From an uncultured Oscillospiraceae bacterium (GTDB taxonomy: Bacteria; Bacillota; Clostridia; Oscillospirales; Oscillospiraceae), in NCBI GenBank assembly GCA_900758315.1, contig CAAERF010000400.1, positions 1-23,483 on the forward strand: DNA of 23,483 bases, in the 5' to 3' direction. The notes beneath the pieces were generated by a model that ran no database searches, was not told the DNA's origin, and saw only the letters and a list, made by a program, of their open reading frames with translations. The position numbers and the translations under genes were made by a program. Positions 16,316-20,968 of this stretch are shown piece by piece (position 1 is the stretch's first letter; each line of letters starts with the position of its first letter).

Positions 16316-17356
16316 TTAGTAGATCACCGTCAAATCCTCCGCGTTGAAGAACCCCCGGCCATTTGCCCCAAGAACATCTACTTGGTTTGTTTCTCTGTCT
16401 ATGCCACCCCAGTTTGTAGCGCCGAATATCATTACCACTTCACCGTCCGCCGCATTGTATTTTTTCCCGTCGCGGTCTACCGGGTAGTAGTCGCTGCGCT
16501 GGTGGTACACGGCAAGGCACGGGTTTCCAGCCCCTACATCGTTTGCGTTTGTAACCTCCCAATACGGTTCCGTTACAAAGTCCGTCACGGAAATATAAAA
16601 TTGTTCTCCATTGTCCACCCGCTCCACCAAAAGAAATCCATGATAGCAACAAACCCCGCTTTGCCAGTCCGTCAACTCCTGCCCGATCACAGTGACCGGC
16701 GTTTTATGTTCCACCGTTCCAACCGGGTTAAAAAACTGCTTGTCTTTTTCGTAGGTAGTTGCATACCACGGTGCTGCAAGCCAGTTGTTTTCATAAGGGC
16801 TGTCTTTCGTCGAGTACGCATAGGAGTGTGTAACTGCAACATAGCCACTCATGCCAACATACTGTTCCTTTGTCGGGTGCGCCTCCCACTTGCCGTTGTG
16901 CCCACGGTTAAACGCGCTTAGTTTCAGCGGCTCTCCCTGCTGTTCTCCGCACCGGGCGCAGGTATAGGGTGCCTCCAATGTCGGTGCAATCCAGTCATGC
17001 CCCAGCGGTTCCGTGTGGAAATTCACTCTGCCACAAAGCACACACTTTTCCCGCTCCGTGCAGGTAGCCTCACTCCACACATGATCTTCTGATTTCTTGC
17101 CCTCCGTTTTACCGCAAACCGTGCAGGTCTTTGGGGCAAGGCAGGTGGCCTCCTGCCAAGTATGGCCCAGCGGTTCGCCGTCCGTTTCACCGCAGGTCTT
17201 GCACACGCGCGGCGTTTCACAGGTCGCCGCCTCCCATTCGTGTTCGTGGTTGCTGGCTACACTCGCACTGCACCCGGCCACCGTCAGCCCCAGCGCCACC
17301 GCCAGCACCGCAACCAGCCATTGCCGCCCGCTTCTCCGTTCCTGCTGCTTTCTCAT
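16316..17356 (-). CDS. Cys-repeat surface lipoprotein (probable moron)
   Basis: The ATG at 17356 has GGAGG nine bases upstream; an earlier ATG at 17377 has no SD. The 346-residue product has a basic N-terminus, a hydrophobic core (QWLVAVLAVALGLTVAG) and a lipobox LTVAGC, so it should be a lipoprotein. Residues about 35-145 are four tandem repeats of roughly 27-30 residues with the pattern H-x-W-x(2)-A-T-C then C-x-x-C-G and often L-G-H, a metal-binding-like repeat common in Firmicutes surface proteins. The C-terminal part (about 150-346) is beta-rich with no recognised family. It stands between the repressor and the late operon with its own promoter, as lysogenic conversion genes often do. 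A role in surface modification or exclusion is only a guess. Confidence 0.85.
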   Translation of the reverse strand: MRKQQERRSGRQWLVAVLAVALGLTVAGCSASVASNHEHEWEAATCETPRVCKTCGETDGEPLGHTWQEATCLAPKTCTVCGKTEGKKSEDHVWSEATCTEREKCVLCGRVNFHTEPLGHDWIAPTLEAPYTCARCGEQQGEPLKLSAFNRGHNGKWEAHPTKEQYVGMSGYVAVTHSYAYSTKDSPYENNWLAAPWYATTYEKDKQFFNPVGTVEHKTPVTVIGQELTDWQSGVCCYHGFLLVERVDNGEQFYISVTDFVTEPYWEVTNANDVGAGNPCLAVYHQRSDYYPVDRDGKKYNAADGEVVMIFGATNWGGIDRETNQVDVLGANGRGFFNAEDLTVIY

Positions 17357-17378
17357 ATTGTCCGGCCTCCGCTTCATC

Positions 17379-17395
17379 TGTAAATCATTTTTACT
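17379..17395. promoter_or_regulatory. Candidate repressor operator A
   Basis: TGTAAATCATTTTTACT contains the dyad GTAA-N7-TTAC. It matches operator B at 14 of 17 positions and lies exactly 40 bp (about four helical turns) from it, within the leader of the lipoprotein gene. Confidence 0.6.
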
Positions 17396-17418
17396 TTTTT
17401 CTATGCTTTTTTATGTTT

Positions 17419-17435
17419 TGTAAATCTTTATTACA
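17419..17435. promoter_or_regulatory. Candidate repressor operator B
   Basis: TGTAAATCTTTATTACA contains GTAA-N7-TTAC, extended to TTGTAA-N7-TTACAA at 17418-17436. It lies at the expected transcription start of the leftward lipoprotein promoter and upstream of the divergent repressor gene. Confidence 0.65.
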
Positions 17436-17464
17436 AGATTAAGCGTAAAAAATGCTATTGTCAA
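17436..17464 (-). promoter_or_regulatory. Leftward promoter of the lipoprotein gene
   Basis: TTGACA (17464-17459) and TAATCT (17441-17436) are separated by 17 bases on the minus strand. The start point would fall inside operator B, so a bound repressor would block it. Confidence 0.65.
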
Positions 17465-17484
17465 GTAAAGCGAGGTGAAAAGGT

Positions 17485-17733
17485 TTGAAGATTTACACAT
17501 ACGATGGCAAGGCCAATATCTCCGGCGATAGAATCCACCAAGCCCGCACCGCGCAAAGGTTGTCGCAAGACGCACTGGCCGCCAAGTTACAGCTTGCCGG
17601 TCTGTCCATCGGGCGCGAGGCTGTCAGCCGCATAGAAACCGGTCTGCGCTTTGTAACCGATTATGAACTTGTCATATTTGCCCGCGTTCTCGGCGTGACC
17701 ATTGAATGGCTCACCGGCGATATGCAGGATTGA
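17485..17733 (+). CDS. XRE/Cro-family HTH repressor
   Basis: The product is an 82-residue single-domain HTH protein. The start is the TTG at 17485, with GAGGTG seven bases upstream. The HTH-3 core runs from about residue 15 to 75: IHQARTAQRLSQDALAAKLQ (helices 1-2), then GREAVSRIETGLRF for the recognition helix, and VTDYELVIFARVLGVTIEWL closing the domain. There is no oligomerisation or cleavage domain, so it is more like a Cro/short repressor than a CI-type protein. It lies divergent from the lipoprotein gene, and two dyad sites lie in the shared 128-nt region. It is probably the phage switch regulator, or at least the control of the lipoprotein. Confidence 0.9.
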   Translation: MKIYTYDGKANISGDRIHQARTAQRLSQDALAAKLQLAGLSIGREAVSRIETGLRFVTDYELVIFARVLGVTIEWLTGDMQD

Positions 17734-17734
17734 A

Positions 17735-17772
17735 AAAGGCTTGCACAAACCTGTGCTTGCCTTTATTTTTTT
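17735..17772 (+). terminator. Intrinsic terminator after the XRE gene
   Basis: AAAGGC and GCACA pair with TGTGC and GCCTTT around AACC, with a symmetric TT/TT internal loop, followed by ATTTTTTT. It starts two bases after the XRE stop codon. Confidence 0.92.
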
Positions 17773-17807
17773 GCCCTCCACCGCGCCGACGCCGGGCAGC
17801 ACCTCCC

Positions 17808-17906
17808 CCGGCTCTCCCGTGCCTGCACCGCCCCGGCAATCTTCCCCCAGCAGCACCCGCCCCGGCTCTCCCTCTCCTGCGCCGCCTCCGGCTCTCCCGT
17901 GCCTGC
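17808..17906 (+). repeat. Three imperfect 19-nt C-rich repeats
   Basis: CCGGCTCTCCCGTGCCTGC occurs at 17808-17826 and exactly again at 17888-17906. A variant (CCGGCTCTCCCTCTCCTGC) lies at 17862-17880. They lie 40-170 nt after the XRE terminator. Confidence 0.85.
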
Positions 17907-18102
17907 CACCAAGCCCGCGCCCCGGCCCTCATTTCTGCCCAATTTTATTTTTTTGACCCCCCTCTACTTTTTCCGCCCGGCCCAAGGGGAAGTGAAAAAA
18001 CGCCCTCATACCTACCCAACTTTTGCGCTCTCGAACCCGCAAAGCTAAATGTACGCGCGCGCAGTACCTACCGCGCACGGGCGGGCGCGGGTGCGTACAG
18101 GC

Positions 18103-18162
18103 GCGTTTAGTAATTACCGCGCAGGCGATATAGTGCGCGGGCGTTTAGTAACTGCGCAGGCG
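18103..18162 (+). repeat. Imperfect direct repeat GCGTTTAGTAA...CGCAGGCG
   Basis: A 25-nt unit at 18103-18127 and a 22-nt unit at 18141-18162 share GCGTTTAGTAA at one end and GCGCAGGCG at the other, with a 3-nt indel. An inverted pair GTACGC (18051-18056) and GCGTAC (18093-18098) lies just upstream. Confidence 0.6.
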
Positions 18163-18398
18163 GCGCGGGTGGGCGTTCCGCTGGTGATCGTCGGCGCGGC
18201 GGCCTGCCGGGCGGCGGTGCTGGCCGCTGGTGTTCCGCCGGGTGTTATGTGTTTGGGTGTGTGCGGTGTGCTGGCTGTCGGTGTTGGGGCTGGTGCTGGT
18301 GTGGCGGTGGTGTGGTGCTGGCTGGTGAGCTGCTGCCCGGTGCTGCTGGTGGTGGGCGGTCTGCTGGCTGGTGGTGTGGTGTGAATAGTGGGAAAAAG

Positions 18399-18435
18399 AA
18401 AAGCCCTTGCAGGCGGTGAGCTTGCAGGGGCTTTT
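18399..18435 (-). terminator. Terminator after the RHH gene
   Basis: AAAAGCCCCTGCA pairs with TGCAAGGGCTTTT (one G-T wobble), followed on the minus strand by CTTTTTCC. The stem begins 14 nt after the RHH stop codon. The flanking A/T tracts make it potentially bidirectional. Confidence 0.85.
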
Positions 18436-18448
18436 GTGCTGATCTGTT

Positions 18449-18667
18449 TTATTTTTCTTCATCGGCGGCGGGCTGGTCGATGGGCAGGCCGTCGCGCTCC
18501 ATGCGTTCGGCGCAGGCCTGCAAGATGTACCCTTGCAGACTTTGCCCGGCCAGCTTGGCCGCCTGCCTGATCTGTTCGCCCTTATCTTTTTTGGGGCGTA
18601 TGCTGATATAGTCGCAGGTTGCATTGTATGCGTCCAAGCTCTTTCGTTTTTTCTCTGATACTGGCAT
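18449..18667 (-). CDS. Ribbon-helix-helix (CopG/Arc-like) regulator
   Basis: The ATG at 18667 has a GGGGGG SD five to six bases upstream and gives a 72-residue protein. The basic N-terminus (SEKKRKSLDAYNA) leads to a beta strand D-Y-I-S-I-R-P, then helix DKGEQIRQAAKLAG, a turn G-Q-S-L and helix QGYILQACAERMERDG, the classic RHH layout. Such proteins are DNA-binding dimers, common in plasmids, toxin-antitoxin pairs and phages. The divergent region upstream carries four copies of GAACGCAACAGT, one over its own -35, which strongly suggests autoregulation. No toxin gene is next to it. Confidence 0.88.
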   Translation of the reverse strand: MPVSEKKRKSLDAYNATCDYISIRPKKDKGEQIRQAAKLAGQSLQGYILQACAERMERDGLPIDQPAADEEK

Positions 18668-18698
18668 TTTATCCCCCCCTTGTAGGTTTGTATTTATT

Positions 18699-18727
18699 AT
18701 TATATATAAAATCGCGTCGGAACGCAA
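18699..18727 (-). promoter_or_regulatory. Leftward promoter of the RHH gene
   Basis: TTGCGT (18727-18722) and a perfect TATAAT (18704-18699) are 17 bases apart on the minus strand. The -35 is part of the first GAACGCAACAGT repeat, read in reverse. Confidence 0.75.
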
Positions 18728-18850
18728 CAGTTCAATCTGCACAATGGAACGCAACAGTTTTTGTGCAGACTGCCGAAAAGCAGAAATAGGGGTTGACAAA
18801 CCGAACGCAACAGTGCTACGATATGGGCACAGCAAGCGGAACGCAACAGT
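18720..18850 (+). repeat. Four GAACGCAACAGT operator-like repeats
   Basis: The 12-nt core occurs at 18720-18731, 18747-18758, 18803-18814 and 18839-18850, all in the same orientation. Copy 4 is a dyad, GGAAC-N6-GTTCC, and copy 1 retains GAAC-N6-GTTC. Copy 1 covers the leftward -35, copy 3 fills the spacer of the rightward promoter, and copy 4 lies just downstream. These are probable sites of the RHH protein; spacings of 27, 56 and 36 nt are less regular than iterons of a replication origin. Confidence 0.85.
18793..18822 (+). promoter_or_regulatory. Rightward promoter of the accessory gene cluster
   Basis: A perfect TTGACA (18793-18798) and TACGAT (18817-18822) are separated by 18 bases. The third GAACGCAACAGT repeat occupies nearly all of the spacer, so a bound repressor would exclude RNA polymerase. 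Confidence 0.8.
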
Positions 18851-18890
18851 TCCACAAGCTGAATACCCGGACAGGAGGAGAAAGGACACC

Positions 18891-19028
18891 ATGAACGACA
18901 CGACAGCAAAAGAGCTTGACCGGCTGGCCGATTGGCTCCGGGCGCAAGGCATGACACCGGCGCAGGTGCTTGACTGCCTGAAATACATTGCAGGCACGAC
19001 ACCGCCCAACGCAAGCGCAGGGAAATAA
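18891..19028 (+). CDS. Small hypothetical protein (45 residues)
   Basis: An ATG at 18891 follows an AGGAGG-containing SD and is the first start after the rightward promoter. The protein is mostly helical (KELDRLADWLRAQG, then PAQVLDCLKYIAG) with a polar tail. Similar tiny proteins occur in clostridial mobile elements, but I know no function. It is followed directly by an intrinsic terminator, so it may be expressed largely on its own, under control of the RHH operators. Confidence 0.72.
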   Translation: MNDTTAKELDRLADWLRAQGMTPAQVLDCLKYIAGTTPPNASAGK

Positions 19029-19067
19029 AAAAGGGGTTCAGCCCCGGCAAAAGCGCTGAACCCTTTT
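19029..19067 (+). terminator. Intrinsic terminator after the 45-residue gene
   Basis: AAAAGGGGTTCAGC pairs with GCTGAACCCTTTT around a 12-nt loop; the stem ends in TTTT. It begins just after the stop codon and separates this gene from the ArdC-N-like gene. Confidence 0.85.
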
Positions 19068-19080
19068 CACCCCTCGCAAG

Positions 19081-19106
19081 GGTGGCCGCTCCTGTCAGCG
19101 GCTACC
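19081..19106 (+). other. Strong hairpin upstream of the ArdC-N-like gene
   Basis: GGTGGCCGCT pairs with AGCGGCTACC (one G-T wobble) around CCTGTC, followed by CCCATTTTAT. It may be a second, weaker terminator or an attenuator. A smaller hairpin, CACCC/GGGTG (19068-19082), would compete with it. Another stem, CGGCCCG/CGGGCCG, lies at 19126-19151, also before the SD. Confidence 0.55.
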
Positions 19107-19183
19107 CCCATTTTATCAAAACATCCGGCCCGCTGCAAGCCCGCCGGGCCGATCTAATAAAAAATATTTTGGAGGTTTTCACC

Positions 19184-19675
19184 ATGACTAACAACGAGAT
19201 CATCATCAATCAGGCAATCGCACACGGCATTTACACCAAGGCAGAGGCGCAGGCCATCGTGGCCGCCAAGGGCTGCTTGCCCATTCACACCTTTGCAGAG
19301 TGGAAAAATGCGGGCTACTCCGTCAAGCGTGGCGAACACGCCGCCATTACCTGCGATCTGTGGAAGTACACCGAGCGCCCCGGCAAGGCCGCCAAGGCCG
19401 CCCGCGCAGAGGCCGCCAAGGCCGGGCAGAACGGCCCCGACGCCGACGCCCCCGACCCGCATTACTACATGGCCAAGGCGCACTTGTTCACCCGCGATCA
19501 GGTCAAGCCCGCCGGGCAGGACGACGCCCCCAAGCCCAAGACCCCGGAGGAGATCGCCGCCTATAACAAAAAGCTGGCCGACGAACGCAAGGCCCGCAAG
19601 GCGGCGCAGCAGGCCGCCGCAGCTCCCGCCCCGGCACAGCCCGCCGCAGAATGTGAGCAAATTTCCATGTTCTAA
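19184..19675 (+). CDS. ArdC N-terminal-like protein
   Basis: The ATG at 19184 has GGAGG nearby and gives a 163-residue product. After a helical start (about 1-35), the segment TFAEWKNAGYSVKRGEHAAI (about 36-55), then LWKYTE and, after an Ala/Gly/Asp-rich linker, YYMAKAHLFTRDQV, is the pattern of the N-terminal ssDNA-binding domain of ArdC-type antirestriction proteins. There is no metallopeptidase part. The C-terminus is a KKLADERKARKAAQQ helix, an Ala/Pro stretch, and a final EQISMF. ArdC domains are found on conjugative plasmids, ICEs and phages, where they protect incoming DNA; this short form may bind DNA only. A twister ribozyme starts 8 nt after its stop. Confidence 0.75.
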   Translation: MTNNEIIINQAIAHGIYTKAEAQAIVAAKGCLPIHTFAEWKNAGYSVKRGEHAAITCDLWKYTERPGKAAKAARAEAAKAGQNGPDADAPDPHYYMAKAHLFTRDQVKPAGQDDAPKPKTPEEIAAYNKKLADERKARKAAQQAAAAPAPAQPAAECEQISMF

Positions 19676-19683
19676 CCCACGCA

Positions 19684-19757
19684 ACCCGCAAGGCCGACGC
19701 ACAACGCGCCGCCGGTGCAAGCCCAGCCGCCCCCACACGGGGCGGGCGCTCATGGGT
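19684..19757 (+). ncRNA. Twister self-cleaving ribozyme, copy 1
   Basis: This 74-nt element has the conserved blocks of twister ribozymes, close to the env22 twister: ACCCGCAAGGCCGAC at the 5' end, GGTGCAAG in the P4 loop and GCGCTCATGGGT at the 3' end. P1 is ACCC/GGGT. P5 is CCGCCCC/GGGGCGG, perfect over seven pairs. The P4 stem has one C-A mismatch (CCGG/CCAG). By homology the cut is between C19751 and A19752. It lies 8 nt after the ArdC-N-like stop, and the cut is 49 nt before the next start. Confidence 0.9.
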
Positions 19758-19777
19758 ACAAGATCACCCGCACACAA

Positions 19778-19791
19778 CACAAAACAGGAGG
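19778..19791 (+). promoter_or_regulatory. Shared leader CACAAAACAGGAGG (copy 1)
   Basis: An A-rich, unstructured 14-nt leader with AGGAGG as the SD, nine bases before the ATG at 19801. The same 14 bases recur at 20107-20120 and 20947-20960, always between a twister and the next gene. Confidence 0.85.
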
Positions 19792-19800
19792 CCGCACACT

Positions 19801-19998
19801 ATGACCACTTACACGCTTTTCCGTCTGTCTGACCGTCAAGCACAAAAAGAGCTTGCCACGCAGCGCCGTTATATGCAGCGCCACCGGGCAGAACTGACCG
19901 ACACCCGCAACCCTGACGCCCTCCGCCGCTACATGGAGTTTAACCGGCTTTCGATCATCTGCGCCAAGCGCGGCTATATGCTTTGTATCTCCGACTAA
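19801..19998 (+). CDS. Small hypothetical protein (65 residues)
   Basis: The ATG at 19801 follows AGGAGG with nine bases spacing. The protein is basic, with LSDRQAQKELATQRRYMQRH and LRRYMEFNRLSIICAKRGYM, probably two or three helices. I do not recognise it. It lies between two twister ribozymes and begins 49 nt after the first cleavage site, so the processed transcript could be a single-gene mRNA. Confidence 0.75.
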   Translation: MTTYTLFRLSDRQAQKELATQRRYMQRHRAELTDTRNPDALRRYMEFNRLSIICAKRGYMLCISD

Positions 19999-20006
19999 CC
20001 CACACG

Positions 20007-20079
20007 ACCCGCAAGGCCGACGCATAACGCGCCGCCGGTGCAAGCCCGGCCACCCCACACGGGGCGGGCGCTCATGGGT
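20007..20079 (+). ncRNA. Twister self-cleaving ribozyme, copy 2
   Basis: This 73-nt element is nearly identical to the others. P1 is ACCC/GGGT; P4 is CCGG/CCGG around TGCAAGC (perfect); P5 is CCACCCC/GGGGCGG with one A-C mismatch. The P3-region loop is ATAA rather than the ACAA of copy 1. The predicted cut is between C20073 and A20074. It lies 8 nt after the upstream stop, and the cut is 55 nt before the next ATG. Confidence 0.9.
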
Positions 20080-20106
20080 ACACAAAACCGCCCACACAAA
20101 ACACAG

Positions 20107-20120
20107 CACAAAACAGGAGG
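20107..20120 (+). promoter_or_regulatory. Shared leader CACAAAACAGGAGG (copy 2)
   Basis: This is the same 14-base leader as at 19778 and 20947. It carries the SD for the ATG at 20129, eight bases downstream. Confidence 0.85.
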
Positions 20121-20128
20121 CTTTCACA

Positions 20129-20572
20129 ATGGCAGCAACAGAACGCAAAATTCCCGGCACCTTTGCCCCGGTTCCCGGTGGCTACTCCCAGCAGATCGGC
20201 GCAAACACGGCGCTTTTCATCCCGGATTTTTCCGTTTCCCGCTATGACCCCAGCACCGGCGAGGTTTACGGCTACGCCCCCGATTATGACGCATTGGAGG
20301 CCGCCAAGGCCCCCGCCGTGCAGGCCACCGCCCCCGGCGAGTATTCCTACTGCTACGAAATGCAGCAGGCCCCCACGGGCTGCGACTACGCCGCCGATCT
20401 TGCCTACTATGGCAAGCACTACTTTCTGCGCCCCCTGCGTGACGGCCTGCCCCCGCTCCACGGGCGCGGCATTACCTACGACGCAGAACAGGGCACCTAC
20501 ATGGTCACGCTCCGCGCCTATGACAAAATCAAGGCGCAGTACAAAATCAAGCGCGAAACTTGCCTTGATTGA
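20129..20572 (+). CDS. Hypothetical protein (147 residues)
   Basis: The ATG at 20129 follows AGGAGG. The protein is rich in aromatics, mainly Tyr (SQQIGANTALFIPDFSVSRY, then GYAPDYDALEAAKAP, and DYAADLAYYGKHYF). It ends in TYMVTLRAYDKIKAQYKIKR. Residues about 60-85 are a variable Ala/Pro linker. It may have one small alpha/beta domain, but I cannot name a family. No catalytic motif is visible. It is flanked by twister copies 2 and 3. The last base of its stop codon is the first base of copy 3. Confidence 0.78.
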   Translation: MAATERKIPGTFAPVPGGYSQQIGANTALFIPDFSVSRYDPSTGEVYGYAPDYDALEAAKAPAVQATAPGEYSYCYEMQQAPTGCDYAADLAYYGKHYFLRPLRDGLPPLHGRGITYDAEQGTYMVTLRAYDKIKAQYKIKRETCLD

Positions 20573-20644
20573 CCCGCAAGGCCGACGCATAACGCGCCGC
20601 CGGTGCAAGCCCGGCCACCCTGCAAGGGGTGGGCGCTCATGGGT
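20572..20644 (+). ncRNA. Twister self-cleaving ribozyme, copy 3
   Basis: This 73-nt copy has perfect P4 (CCGG/CCGG) and perfect P5 (CCACCC/GGGTGG around TGCAAG). The P5 changes relative to copies 1 and 2 keep the pairing. The predicted cut is between C20638 and A20639. Unlike the other copies it is followed by 324 nt of DNA with no clear gene before the next shared leader. Confidence 0.9.
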
Positions 20645-20968
20645 AACAAACACGATCACAAGCCCGGCACGAACTCACAACGCGCACCCATCGCCAACAA
20701 TGGCCGCCAGCCCGCCGGGGTGCTGGCATAAGTCCAACGGGAGCCGGTACACCTCCCCACAAAACAGATTGTACCCGCCGCCGGGCGAACCCGGCACGGT
20801 TTACGGGCAGCTTATCACCACAAAAACAGGCCCCGCCCGCCCTGCGCAATGGGCACCGCCGCCGGGCATAAGACCACACGGCAGCCCCCAGCGGCACAAC
20901 GCCACGCCGGGCCAGTTGTAAAGCGGCCCGTCCCCATTACCCAAAACACAAAACAGGAGGCACACAAA
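20645..20968 (+). other. 324-nt region between twister 3 and the next gene; unclear content
   Basis: A weak 73-codon frame (20700-20921, ATG without SD) covers most of it. It encodes a Pro-rich protein with YPPPGEPGTVYGQLI and AQWAPPPGIRPHG, but uses CGG, AGA, CCA and GGG codons that the neighbouring genes avoid. The stretch also has the repeat GGCATAAGNCCA at 20725-20736 and 20865-20876, each preceded by a GCCGGG-like block, and hairpins such as CCAGC/GCTGG near 20707-20726. It may be a long leader RNA, an undescribed structured RNA, or the decayed remains of a gene. Confidence 0.4.
20947..20960 (+). promoter_or_regulatory. Shared leader CACAAAACAGGAGG (copy 3)
   Basis: This is the same leader, eight bases before the ATG at 20969. 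Its position suggests that the 324-nt stretch upstream was inserted between a twister and its leader, or replaces a lost gene. Confidence 0.85.

Larger units (their letters stand above)
17773..18398. other. 626-nt non-coding control region with opposite strand-composition blocks
   Basis: No convincing gene is seen. The region 17777-17940 is C-rich and G-poor on the plus strand and has three copies of a 19-nt repeat. It is followed by an A/T-rich stretch (17940-18000), then CG-rich DNA with imperfect repeats (18050-18165). From 18180 to 18383 the plus strand is rich in G and T (mostly GGTG and CTGG), so the minus strand is rich in C and A. Open frames in it are low-complexity and lack SD sites. 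C-rich, G-poor transcripts on both converging sides suggest Rho-dependent termination as an option. Confidence 0.6.

Noticed and set aside
18026..18045. tRNA-like fragment (TCTCGAACCCGC) as a possible attachment site
   Set aside because: The would-be T-arm does not pair and no acceptor or anticodon arm is present.
17702..18110. Several Pro/Ala-rich frames after the XRE gene
   Set aside because: They run through the XRE terminator and the C-rich repeats, with no SD and no protein-like pattern.
18049..18384. Open frame of 111 codons in the G/T-rich block
   Set aside because: Low-complexity Gly/Val/Ala/Leu/Cys sequence, no SD and a composition that follows the strand skew. I treat it as non-coding.
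18720..18850. GAACGCAACAGT repeats as replication-origin iterons
   Set aside because: Spacing is uneven, no replication initiator gene is next to them, and they overlap promoter elements beside an RHH regulator. Operator function is more likely, though an origin is not excluded.
18624..18890. 5' extension of the 45-residue gene across the operator region
   Set aside because: The extension would translate promoters and operator repeats; the SD and the promoter support the start at 18891.
19684..20644. Repeats considered as a CRISPR array or short mobile repeats (REP/MITE-like)
   Set aside because: Spacing is set by intact genes, the repeats lack regular spacers or terminal duplications, and their sequence and pairing match the twister ribozyme fold.
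20637..20897. Minus-strand frame of 86 codons opposite the 324-nt stretch
   Set aside because: Arg/Cys-rich composition, no SD, and it runs into the third ribozyme.
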